Source: Phytoseiulus persimilis (lineage: Eukaryota > Arthropoda > Arachnida > Mesostigmata > Phytoseiidae). From it: a DNA stretch of 64,000 nt. A program made the translations under genes and the position numbers. The stretch is from the NCBI GenBank assembly GCA_037576195.1, contig CM075103.1, positions 35,052,723 through 35,116,722 of the forward strand, in the 5' to 3' direction. The notes beneath the pieces are model-generated. The model was given only the letters and a program-made list of their open reading frames with translations. It was not told where the DNA came from and made no database searches. Below are positions 26,950 to 39,411 of the stretch, piece by piece; the first letter of the stretch is position 1, and every line of letters starts with the position of its first letter.

Positions 26950-29900
26950 ACATGTGGACATGGATCGAGCTGTTTATGAGATTGGCAACCGAAGTTTCCA
27001 CCTGTGATCGGAGAGTGGAGCTTTATCGCTTCAGATTCGGAAAACATCCGCATGTCAAGACGACTCCTCGTGGTAGGAGAGGGAACTTGATCCGCGCGGT
27101 CGACACGTGAAGTTCAATCAGCACATGAATGCAAGATCCTCGAAATGTCTAGCAAATAGATGAACAATCGATCGGGATCGCCTGAAGCAAGACAAATTCG
27201 CCGAAAATCCGGGATCGGGAATAAAGCATCAACTACCATGCCACGACAATTTCGAACTCGATCAAGTTTTATTTCTTTCCTTGAAGAATCCGCAGGAGAC
27301 CTGTGCTGTCGGTCACATGTCGGCCAGGACATTAACGAGACTGAAGCGCGAGAGCGAAACCATCCTCGGGTGCGATCTCGGAGATGCCCGACTGTTCTCT
27401 TTCGAGAGAAAACATAGAATCAGTGCACCGAAAGGTCTTCAATTATCCGATCAACCGAATGATTGGAAAAATCCCCGGCAGTCTACCGGTGGGTTTCCAG
27501 ATGTTTCTGACCCGAACCCAGAACTTTTGACAGGTTTGGTCGAGACGCTCGATATTGAAGTTGTGCACATCTTTCCTTCGTTGCAGTCTGGGTAAGAAGG
27601 CCGAAGCCGTAGGTCGCACCGGAAGCTCCCTGCAGAAGCGTGATCGCCTGGAGGGATGGGCTTTGTCCCATCGGAAGCAGCACACACGATTTCCGTTTCG
27701 ATCCCTACAAACCCATCACGGCTCCCGTTAATGTCTTATGCTACTGGAGTTCTTGTTGCTGGTTACGGGACAAGTTTCCTGACACGGTTTTCTTCATTGA
27801 TTCAGCTGCATGCATAGCTCACTCTTACGACTACTGCTCACGAACGTCAGCTTTTCCCGCTACGTCCTCACACGAGTAATTCCTCCACTTCGGCTCTAGG
27901 CGTCGTCACTTTGATGAATGGAGCCGCCATCGGAACCCCCGGTGGTTGACGTATCACTTCTATGCGTCGTATTTTCTCGATACTGCTGAGTTTTCAAACT
28001 GCTGACGTATATTAACGGTATCGCGAACAAGTGTACGAATCATCATCTTCAGCGCCCCACCTGCGCTCCCCGAGCGTTTTTGAAACGTTTTTTTCATCAG
28101 ATTTTCCTTTTTCCATTTTCCCCGCTGCTGTATCGATCCCTGTGTGGTCAGAACCTTGCGAGGCGGGGAAGGAGCGTTGAAGCGAGATTAAGTTTGGCGG
28201 TTCCAGGGAGACAATCCATCGATGTCGATAACTCTGTCGGGGGTCATACTACGAGCGACGGCTCCTCCACGCCATCACATCGATGATCATTCGCACATCC
28301 AAGACAAATATAGCCAGAGTCATATTTTCTCCAGCGGTCTCTGCAATCGAGGGCACTGTTCCGAAGTCAATAATCCTCAACTTCGATTCCCGAAATGGCT
28401 GAGCCCCCAGACACAGAACCATTATTCCAGAAAAATTGCGCCGCTTCCGTCTCCACGACCGCGGAATTTGATTTCCGAACTTCGCGGACTGGGAAACGAA
28501 CGCACCTCTGACTCAATCAGTCACGAAAATCGTTGCGTTCTTGCATCACCGGGATCGAGGTAAGATATATTGAGGACTGTCGATCCCCGTTCGTCTCTGG
28601 AGCTCTCCTCACATCGATGTGATATCGAGTTCGAGCGGAGACTCTCAAGGATGCAACCGCGCTCCCCACCGCACAAACACTCTACCCCGCAGAGCTCCGC
28701 TCCAAAAGAAAGTTACAGCTGCAACTGATCGATAGCAGAAGTGGAAGCTTGATGCGCCTTCGGAATCTTCTACTCCAACAGATGAGGACGGAATAGAGAG
28801 GGGCCTCCAAATGAACATGATGCCGACCGTCGTGTCTTTTGAATGCTGATTTTACGGAGCGGACTTCCGCTCGCACAGAGAATCTCTCTCTCTCTCTCTC
28901 TCTCTGAGCTCGTGGACCTCTCTGAAAACACGGTCCAAGGAATCCAAGGACGCTCGGAAGAGCCAGATGTTTCTCCTTTCGAGTAATCCCGAGGAGAACC
29001 AGGACAGTCTCTCACGTATCTCCAGAGAGCGTACTTCCCGCATGATTCCAATCAATGAGCTCCTATTCATCGAACAGTAATTCCAGTCCTGAAGCTCGTT
29101 GAGAAAAGGGAGGTGATTTCTTGCGAAACGTTTTGTCGTCGACATTGAAGACAGCTTCCTGTCGCTGACCCTCCATCCGTTGATTGGCTAGATTTGTGCG
29201 ATCGAGCTCAGCTTCTTAGAGGCGGATTACGCTTCTTACTGAAATAACGAGCCTCATGATGAATAAGTCGCTCAACTGTGGGGGCCTCCCACAGGCTCAC
29301 TGACGTGGTCTGGCGGTGAATCATGGGACATCGAACCCCTTGCCTCGTCCTCACGATTCCGCGTCTCTCTATTTCAACCATGCATATCAAATAGTTGCAT
29401 TCGAACCACTTCAGACACCTCACCGTTTCGAAAATGATGGATTGACACCCGGATCCCCCTATCGAGGGTATCCTGGAAGAGGATTTCATGAAAAGATCGC
29501 CGTTGGAATCCTCGACCTCAATAACATCCGCTTTTTGGAGAATTCGCGTCACAATCGAAGTTGATTTCGTATCCAATAGGAAGAAAATCTCATTCCCAGG
29601 GTTTCAGTACTTAAGGAGGACAAGGAACTACGCATGTCACGCAGAAATCCGATTCTGCTCGAGCCCGGCGAGGTATATTCAACCGGTGGCTCCAGTCAGC
29701 TCGGAGGTTTACACCCCAGAAATTCCGTGAAGTATCGGTGACGGCCAAAGCCTCGCTCATTCAACTCGTCATTCCGAATCGCTACAAGTCAAGGAGCGAA
29801 GGATGTCACATAAAGCATCAACTGCCATCACCTGTCTCCCTGTGAACTTCAATGTTTTTTGAGGATCTGTGCCGCGATGCTCCGATCGAAGTCCAGGATC

Positions 29901-32900
29901 GCTTCCCGCTGGAGGTTTCGATTGCGGAACAATTGAAGGAATTACTGACGCATTCATAAAGCATGACCACTTGGAGCTCCCGCTATTCCTTCGAATCCCA
30001 ATCAAGTTATTGGATGAGATATTCCATTCGTACGGGCCTCGTCTGCACGGAGAGCTGATTGAAACCGACGGTTTCGACTCCGGTCACACGATTGGCCACA
30101 TTTTTGAGAGAGAGGATCATCGATGACCCAGGGAGTCTCTCTCAAACCGAACGCACACATGTCAGCTAGAATCATGCGAAAGGCCACTCGGGATTGCACA
30201 CCACACGACCGGGGAAGCCCTTCTTGCGAGCGTTCGAATCCCCTCGAATCCAAGATAAGCTCGAAGAACCAGCGACCGTTCTTGATCCTCAAATTGGAAA
30301 AATCCCTGAGAGGCTCTCGGGCGAGGAACCTTGAGTCGCCCCGGCCGCGAGACATCAGGGGGTTCCGGAATAGATTTTCCATTTAATTAATCGAGTGCAC
30401 CAAAGTCCTCTAACAACTGACTCGAATGGTCAGTCCAAACGAGCTCCGAAGTCCGCGCCACGACGATCCTGGATGTTTTTGTCGATAGAGCGATCATTCC
30501 AGTGGTGAGCGTGAGCTCGGTGAACCACAACAACTCCCGGGAGACAGCGCTGCGAATGAGAAGGAATCGCAGTTTCGAAATCCCACGAAAAGCTTCCCCT
30601 AGCCAGCCGCGGCGAGGACGAATTCCCTGAGCACTCGATTGGATGTTCCCCGATCTGCCAATGCGAACCCGACCAGTGGTCTCGAGCTGTGAACTAGGAG
30701 AAATCGGTCCAACATGGATTGATAGAAGGATGTGGGCTCTATATAGTTCCACCGCCACAGAAACATTCGGGTAGCTCGTATTCTGGTACGATGCTAGTGT
30801 CCGCCGAAGGCAACACCGGATGCAGGATTGTTAATATAAAGTTGTGCATCTATGTCCTTCGTTCGTATTTTAGTGCGAGCCTAGGGGAGGGCGACGAGGA
30901 CACTTCCCTGGACACCGACAAGACGACCATGCGGCAAGCTCGGACCAGATGACCACGTAAAGTTCTGCGTCAGGATGACGACTTGACACTCCTGAGTCTT
31001 TCAGTGCCTCACAATCTGTTCCAGGAGTTGTTTTTCCCGAGGCAACGTGCAGAACTAAGTCGGGACGAAGGATCAAAAGCTGGGATACAGGTTCTGAATC
31101 ACCCGCCAACGCAAAGCAAAGCCGGACCCAGAGCTCTCAGGCCCAGCTACTCAGTCTGAGCCGAGAGAAAAAGCTCATATTTGCGCGCCAAAGATGTAAT
31201 TTCCATCAATACTTCATAGTTCGAGTCTGGTAAACACAGCTCGACGCCATCACAACCATCGAACAGTTTTGTCTCGGATTTCCGTACCAACGGGAAAAAG
31301 CTCCGTTGTGGAGCAGCACTTCCTCAAGTTCGGTGGAAAAGTTCATGCTGCACGTATGTACTCGCACACCGCAGGTCGCAAGCATGCCCGGGAAAGTTTC
31401 GTCGCGAACGGAACAGCTCATGCAAGAAATTAAGCACTAAATCACAGTCCTTGTTCAGTGGACTTCCCTCCCATCCCGTAGGATTGAACTTCACTCAGTA
31501 CTGTCCTTGTTTTTAGGTTTCTCGGCCTGCTTCGGGCATGGCCTTGCGCAGAGCACTCGGAGCAGTGATTTTCTGGGATTCGAGAGGCATCCGGTGAGCA
31601 GCTGGATTTGAGCTATGGAAATCGACTGGCCACAAGGGGAGTGTCGTCGATGAGAAACGGGATTGACAGGTCTAAATTAGCAGGAACATCACGACAACGG
31701 GAGGCAGCTTGAAGTCGGAGAATCCCGGAATCATACCTGGTACGGGAACGTACGATCCCGAAAAAAGTGGTCAAGCTCGATCAGTATGACGCTCAATGAA
31801 TCTCATTCTCTGTCGACCGCCGACGAAAGCCATGGGAAAATGGCGAATCTTCCTTGTGGGCTGGCAGAGTAAAAACGTTAATGATGGCAACTTACGCTGT
31901 TTTCGGCCGTTCCTCCTGATTAGTGGTCAAAGCTAATCCTCGGAACTGTTTTTAAAATCCCTCATCCGCGAAGATTGGACCCGTTCCTAATTATCGCACT
32001 GTGAAGCAACACCAACACTGACATTCAGCTTTGCAGTTATGAAAAATGATGATGATCAGAACATCGAGCAAACAACGGTGCTCTTCGGAAGCGATGCATG
32101 AGAGTTCGCTTCATGAGAGAGTTCTAATGCAGGAACGACTCTAGAGGGTGCTCTTTTCACGAGAAAACTCTGAATCTTAAAAAGCAGCGATCGAAAAACT
32201 GTCTTCTCGGAGAATGAATTCTCGGAATGCTCCTCAGCTATCTATCCGTCATGGAGGCAAGCCCGAGAATCGAGCGGATGCTCCCACACGGTCCTCACAT
32301 GGGGATAACCCGAAAAAATCCGCTGTTCCACGGGGCAGCTGATCAACTCGAGTGGTTATCGAACAGGCCACAGTTTCTGTCGCCTCTCCCTCCTTGTTGA
32401 AACGGGAAGAAGCTCCCGTGGGTTTCCCTCGCAAAAATTCCTTGGCTCATTGTTTAGTGAGCATGGTATATTGTACATCGTAGTCTCACGGGGATAGCGT
32501 CAGATTTTGGTTAGGAGCGTAGCGACGAAAATCTCAGCCAGCTGCCCATTAAAGTGTACTCAAGAACATTCGGGAACTCGGGTTGGGAGCGCGGCGCGGA
32601 AGTTGAGGAACCGCTGGTACAGGGGGGAAAGGAGAGAAGTGAGAACAGTTTGGAACTTTGACCGCGCCACAGTTGCAGTGTATATTCAAAATTCAACATT
32701 CTGAGCCATTTGAGACATGAGTGCGTACGTTCGCTTCAGCTGACTCATTGACGACGTGATGAGGAGTCTACACAAGAGAGCTAAGGCCCAATCAGCTGCG
32801 TCCCGAGAAAATGTTCGCCTGCTTCTATTCTAAAATGGTGATGATGGACTTCCAAGATCGGGTTCGAGAAACCTTGTTTGGGCGAAATAGGAAACTGATC

Positions 32901-33108
32901 GACACGGAGAGGCTGCGACCCCTGTGAAGCACTTGGTACATCTCATCATGAACCTCTTTGATAAAGCTGGCACAATGAGGTCCTTATAGTAATTCGTATG
33001 TCTTCAATCAAATCTCCCGCCGCTGAGCCTTTGAGCAGCTCTCTCAGAGCGTCGACTGACGGATCGACCGAGTTGATTTCTGGAAGAATGTTATTCTCGT
33101 CAGATGAC
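26950..33108. other. intergenic between zinc-finger gene and ARMC5
   Basis: No supported gene. Short frames occur on both strands without family resemblance. A (CT)n microsatellite lies near 28883-28907. An open frame on the minus strand at about 32960-33120 could belong to the ARMC5 3' end and is discussed separately. Confidence 0.4.
28883..28907. repeat. (CT)n microsatellite
   Basis: Uninterrupted run of CT dinucleotides in the intergenic region. Confidence 0.85.
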
Positions 33109-36100
33109 TCATGCCACATCGACGTGTGACAGCGAAAGTTCGAGGCCTGCGATCAAGGCTCGGTACTCCCAATGAAATCCACCGAGCCTCTCCCGCACAA
33201 AGGCCGTTACATTCCACCCACACGAGCTCTGGGAAAATTCCGAGAGACCCCCGTCCAAGGAATTGGTCGGCGTTTGCGCGAAAAGGAATGGCCCAATCTT
33301 GACGGAGAAAAAGTCGGAATGCGGTCGCCACAAAGTGGTGGAGTCTTTCATGAAAAAATGGGGAATGAACCCAATCCGGGCGTGCATTTGGATCAATTTG
33401 CTTTTTGACATGAAACTTCCCAATACGAGACTGCCTTCAAGATTCCTCGCACGCGGGCTCAGATTTCTCGGGAAGGGGGACAGCGACAGGAAAGGCGGAA
33501 GGAAACGAATGGCTCACCTCGCGATAGGAGCAGTTTTACACAGCGTTCTCGCAGTGCTTCAACCCCGAGAAACCGAGCCACCTTGGGGTAGACGATGATC
33601 AGATCCTTCGGTGATTTCATCAGCGCCATGACCGTATGGAGCATTTTTTTCACCAGGCTGGTTACCATCAACCGCTCAGACAACTGCAGACACTGTGAGA
33701 GGAATCGAAAAAATAGTCCTGACATGGAAGCAAAACACACCACGAACTCATCGCTAGAACCCACTACGGATAGGTTCCATCTGGGTACGTACATCGACCG
33801 CAGTTTCCAGCGCACGGATGCTTCCGGAGCAACGCTTTTTGCACGATAAGCAGTGCAGGATGATCTGGAGTGGTGTTTCATTAACTTCTGGAAGTCTGAC
33901 CAGACTCGACCGCCCTTCGATAAAGCCATCGGATCGCAACATGGCTTCGAAATATACGGATTTCTCTATCTGTGGAGGGATTCCTCTCAATTCTCGTCAA
34001 CTCCTCTTCCAGTTCATATAATCTCAAGGAACGGATGATCAACGTCGGTGCAGGGTCTCTTGAAGACTTACCAATACTTTTTTGTTTGCGAGCAGCGAAA
34101 TACCGCTGTCCAATTTGATGGTGACTCCCTCTTCCGCCCCGTTGAGAATGTGTTCTCGAGAGTCCCGGCAGACCGCATCCGGACTCTGTTGTTCGAGCTC
34201 TTCAAGCAGGAAATTGCAGGTTCGACCGATCTCTTTGAGGGACTGCACGGCCGTCTTGAAGCGCTCGCCATGAGTGTCTGTTGATGGCGCGTGTTGGCGC
34301 TCAAGTCCCACATGGGTTGAGGCACTATTTCTCGACAACTCCTGTGCGTGGCTTTCCATAACATCGAACAACTTATCTAACGCTCGACAGTGGAACAGTA
34401 AATTGAATAGAGTGTTCGGCTGCCGCACAATAAAGCCAACCATCAGCGCCGCTTGCTCTTTGCTGCTATCCGAGGTCGAATCACCCACCAGGGCTCTCGC
34501 GAGCTCACCAGATCCGAAACCACTCTCGGCGACGGAAGCGAGCTTCTGGATGAGCTGCTGCTCCACCGATGCCAAGTAGAAACACCGAGAGCAATCGGCT
34601 TCGTCGTGTGGTCTGCGCAAAATCTTCATCCAGTCAAAGATGCAATGCTCACTCAGGAAGTACTTGAAGAAGAGATTGTGTTGACAAATCACCAGAGCCA
34701 CCTTCTCAGCGCGGCTGAATGACGTGGGAACCGCGGCTATGTAGCGGAGCAGGGCCCCGCAAACGGCCGTACAGTGCTCGTTCATGAGTTCTATACACCT
34801 AGGAAATGTGTAAATCTCGAATATCCGGAGTACGTGGTCAACCATTATATCTTTGGGCGCGACGGTTTCTTGCTTGGTTTCGGTAGAGATCCTCTTGGAC
34901 AACGACCGAGAAGCCTCTTTGAGACACGCGTCGTCCCGCGAGGCGTATCTGCGGGATTGATAGAGACTGGTAAGAAGGACGGCCATTTCCGCAGCAGGAG
35001 TCTAAGAAATCTGACTTCCCTCCGAAGCCGTTCCTACCTGCGGTGAGATCCTTTGTGAATGAAACTGAAGCTCTTCTCTTCGTCTTCGTCCTCGGTGGAT
35101 GAACTGCAGTGTGCAGTATCGTATACAGGAGAAAAGGCTGGGTTCTGAGAATAATGAGAATCATCTTAGTCGAAGGCTTTCTTGGACAGAACCACGACGG
35201 TGGGCTGGGATGCCAGGAGCCGCGACGTACCTCGTTCTCGTCGTCAGTTCTGCATGGACTTGTGCCTTCACTTCCGCTCTGACTTGGGCTGCCTGTTGTG
35301 CTCCGGTTATCGAAATCCGGCATCACGGGCGAACGTGCTGAACGCGGCGACATACACCCGGAATACCCCGGCAAACCTACGTAGTCGCTGGGGGAGCACG
35401 GAAGGTCAGCTCGGTTATTAGTTCTGCTCCACAAGCGAATTCCTTCAGTATATTCGAGGAGTGAAACGCACTTCGCAGCTATGGATCTTCGATCGGGCGT
35501 TGATTCGAGCGATGGACGAACTCGAAAATGATCCCGCGGGACGACTTGGCGCCCGAAGGCTGACAAAACGTATCGAGAATTCGACTCACCCGTAATCCTC
35601 CGTGCCCAGATCATAATTGAAAGCTAAACTTTTGGCTTGCATAATCTCCAGATAACTGGGACTGTTAAGACAGAACAGCTTGGGTCGCTTTGCGAGAGGT
35701 TCCTCTGTGATGGCCTCGTGATCGGACCTGTGATGAAAGCATGAATGTTTTCAAATTTTCATCTGGCATGTGCGGGATCGACTAGAACTTATCGGTCACA
35801 TGATTCGGGTGGATGTATTCGGTAAATGGCCGCTCGTGGATCCCTCACCCCACAGATGCTGCGGTGTCAGTGTCGGTGTGACTCAGAAGTGCGTCGTGCT
35901 CGCCCGATTGGTTTGAAACACAGCTCGATCGATCAGATTGCCCTGAGGATGCAGAATCGATTAGAATCCCGCAGATCTCACAGAGAAGCGGGCTCCGGGT
36001 GATGATGTCCAGAGCCCGCTTGAAACCCGTTCGGTAAAATACGCCCTCGAAGTACCGTCATTGTTAGGTTTCTCTTTGGCGGCATCGATGTCCTCTTCCT

Positions 36101-37955
36101 CCAGTTGGTGCTCTTGAGAGTTCTTCGTCGTATAATCATCGAGGTATCGGACAAGGATTTCGAGCAGATTGAGTTTCACAAGTTCTGCTAAGGCAGTATC
36201 GTCATGTCTGTCGGAACGGAAAAATACGACATTCAGCTCCAAGCGACGCCCGATCGGATTTCCTCCTTCACCGATACCAACGCTCACCTGTACTGCAGAA
36301 GTGTATACGTTGCATAGCTCCAAAGCTTCGTCAATTCGTGGTCCAAGAGTACATTTACTAGAACTGGCAGTCCGCCAGAATCACGTGCTCTGATGAGGTT
36401 ATACGGATCTTTGCACAGTCGACAGAGCGTTACAAATACAGTGTTCCACTCTACAACAGATCATCGCATTCGGAATTAGATCACCCAGGCTCGAACACAG
36501 CACTTTCAACTTCGACAGAGCAAGACTGAGCTGACTATCGCTGACTTTATCCGTTCCCAGTTAGAATTTACTAGGATCGAGAAGGTGAACAAACTTTTCC
36601 GATAGACTCACTCTTCTGAGGTAGTTTTTTTTCCACCAAACACGGAACGATTTTCGAGATCACACCTGAGCTGCCCACATCTGCGAGCATCTCATCGACA
36701 TGACTCAAGTTGATCATGGTGAATAATGCACCTTCAACTGTGGGACACATTTCAACTAGCAAGGGAAGCGCGCCGGAATCTTTCACCTGCAAAGCAAGAA
36801 GAACCCTCATATTAAACATCGCTCAGCTCGCGGATTCGATTTTGACGAATTCGCATCTGTTCTGGGACGTCGAATATCTGCAGGGACAAGGAACTTGCCT
36901 GTTTGGCGCAGGCGGGAGTGCAGCTGCGCGTCAGTTGATGCAAAGCTTCTGCGCAAGGTTTACGGAGAGGTTCTGCAACCGTTTGGAGACACCTGCCCAA
37001 GGCCGCAACACCTGAAAAGTTTGACCTTCGTCAGTTGAAGTCGTCACCGAGTGAAAAGAATCTCGGAAATATGCTTCATGAAGAAGAATAAAGTCATTCC
37101 ATCTTAGCAGTCATCCGATCTGCCTTCATAAAAATAGAAGTTCCCGATTCATCCAACGAGATCGAAGGTCGGGGCCATCGGAGCGCTCGGAATACCGCTG
37201 AAGGCTCATCCATGTCAACCTATCGATAAATCCTGACGCTCACCTCCAACCGCTAAAATAGATTCCCTGTGGGCGGAGGTGTCGCCCAGAACGCGGAGTG
37301 CACGCATCGCTGTAGCCTGGAACAAGCGAACGCGAATATCAATTGATTGCTTCCGACATCGAGGATGCGATGTTCGAGGAAGATGGGTGCGATGGAGTAG
37401 ATCTGTACCCTCGCTCACCTGGGAATCTTTTGATTTCGTCGTGTTCAGGAAATCGACAACAGCAAGTATGGAACCCTTGACGTGGTGAATGGCTTGGGCA
37501 CCGCGACGGGTGAGCGCGATGTTCGCCAGCGCTCGACATGCTCGGTTCCTGATTGAATCTTCGGCGATGTTTGTCACGATCCGCACTTGAAACAATAAAC
37601 ATTGACTACTCGGGACGGTTATTCGTGACCTCATGAGCATCGTCGAGGGCGATACGCGTAAGTGCTAGTTACCAAGACTTTGTACGCCGTTTGTTTTCAA
37701 AACTTCAGCCCGGACACGCTCTTGAACCAGGCAGTTCGCCAGGACGCTGAGAGCCAAGTCAGCTACTCGTGGCTTCTCTATGTAGTGCAGTACACATTCA
37801 ACAGTGTTCTGGTCTTGGAGCTCCCGAATCAGCGATGGATCTTTCTTGACAGCTTTCGCGATGGCTTGCAAGGATCTTCGGAGACAGGGCAGAGGCAGTT
37901 GTTTACTGTTGAGACCCCGCAGAAGATCCTCGAATTCGGGGGCAGGAGGTGTCAT
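33109..37955 (-). CDS. ARMC5: armadillo repeat-containing protein 5 (ARM + BTB), about 14 exons
   Basis: Adaptor for CUL3 ubiquitin ligase; the mammalian protein promotes RNA polymerase II large-subunit turnover (family knowledge). Exons, transcript order: 37955-37673, 37585-37419, 37316-37244, 37011-36899, 36786-36612, 36450-36288, 36207-35849, 35727-35590, 35423-35231, 35144-35038, 34966-34072, 33969-33793, 33692-33518 and, tentatively, 33146-33109. The N-terminus has ARM repeats (VADLALSVLANCLVQE, RACRALANIALTRRGAQAI, LCKDPYNLIRARDSGGLPVL). The middle is Ser-rich. Exon 11 carries the helical ARM-like second half. The C-terminus is a BTB fold (IKLDSGISLLANKK, then SVYFEAMLRSDGFIEG). About 1018 aa; human is about 935. 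Oddities: exon 7 changes frame once near 36054, and the intron after exon 4 starts with GC rather than GT. The last exon is uncertain. Transcription diverges from NCK. Confidence 0.88.
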
Positions 37956-39411
37956 CTGGTGGCGAGAAACTCAGAATGTTCCTTTATGAGAACTCGGCAG
38001 CACTCTCGGAATCCCAAGTTCTTGAAACAAGAAATTTCAGAAACCGTTTCAACTCGAAGTCATCTTTCCGTGTTATCGTGCAGATAGAATGCATGTGCAA
38101 CAGCTAGAGAAGAAACAAAATGCAGCTCGCAGAGCTGACCCCTGATCCTTCACTCTTGTCAGTACCCGAAACTGCGAAGCAGCTTGTTCGTTTTCTCTCA
38201 TAGAGAGAATAACTCCATGTCTGCTAGAAACCGAATGAATCCATTCAGAATCTTACCGTAAAGCCTCTGAAGATCCCCACACTTCGGTGCCAATCCCACC
38301 AACGAACCCTTCGTCACCGCGAGTGACGAAGGGGCACGAGTTTGCTGAGAACTTTCTTCATTTCATTTTTTCTCAGTTTTCTGTCGGCAGCATCAGCTGT
38401 TTCATTCGTTTCCTTCGAAAACCGCCAGAGGGCGCGCAAAATCTGGGAAACCGCACGAACTGTACACGATACTTTGCGCTGACTTTAACAACTTCTTTCC
38501 ACGGACCAAGAGCTTCATTCTCCTCCTCTAACAGAGAATACGATCTTCGATCCGTCGTCCTCACATTTCCTGAGACTCGAGGTAGCCTGGTGAGATTCCG
38601 GTCCCTGGTACGAGCGTCTGACAGCGACTTCATCATCTGTCGACTCTTTCCGTTCGTATTGTATGTAAATCGCCGACTCGAGGCAGTGATTCGTCTCATG
38701 CTGGTTACTTGCTAGACGAAACATGTCTCCAGAAACCCCCCTTCCGAAAACGGAATCCTCCAGGTAATGGCTCCTGATCTTCTCGTCGGAGAGAATCCCT
38801 TCCGAGTCTCGAGAGCAGTTTCCGACCACGTTGCGCAAGCCGGAAGGCAATGGTACGGATGATGGCCGGGAAATCCTGATCTGCTTATTTTCCCTCACCT
38901 TTCCTTTGAACGTCGTCCCCTGCGCGAAAATCTGGACTCCACGGATGTGTTCTCATCTCGCGCAACAGGAGCGGAGGCAGCGATCGCCGGACATCTCGAG
39001 CGGCAATCATCGCGGATCGAGCCGCCCCAGGCGCAAATGTTCAGGTAATGTACCACTTCTTGCGCGATTGAGAGCGTAACGATCCTTTCAGTGGAGAGCC
39101 CTCAGAATCCGCTCAACTCCCACCCGCTGCACGGTGTGCGTCGAATCGTCCAGAAGCAGACAGAAATCACAATCCTAGAGCACAACAACACAGAACCTCT
39201 CGCTCTATCGTGAGCGATTGGCAGCAGCGTCGTCCGAACGAAGTGACTCGAATGCTGTTGCTGTTGTGCGTGTCAAAGACTCGCTCGAGTACATCGCGGT
39301 GCCGGTCCGCTATGATTCGCTTGTGATGAAGCTCCGCTTGTAGCACTACGACCCCACCAAGGGCTGCTCTATTGAAGTCAACATTAAGCCCGACAAGGAC
39401 AACGCTCCAAC
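37956..39411. promoter_or_regulatory. shared divergent promoter region of ARMC5 and NCK
   Basis: These 1456 bp separate the ARMC5 start codon (minus) from the NCK start codon (plus). It must hold both 5' UTRs and promoters. I see no TATA box in a convincing place and no conserved coding frame. Confidence 0.5.

Noticed and set aside
29869-30126. Plus-strand frame with balanced composition
   Set aside because: No linked splice sites, no recognised motif, and equally open frames on the opposite strand.
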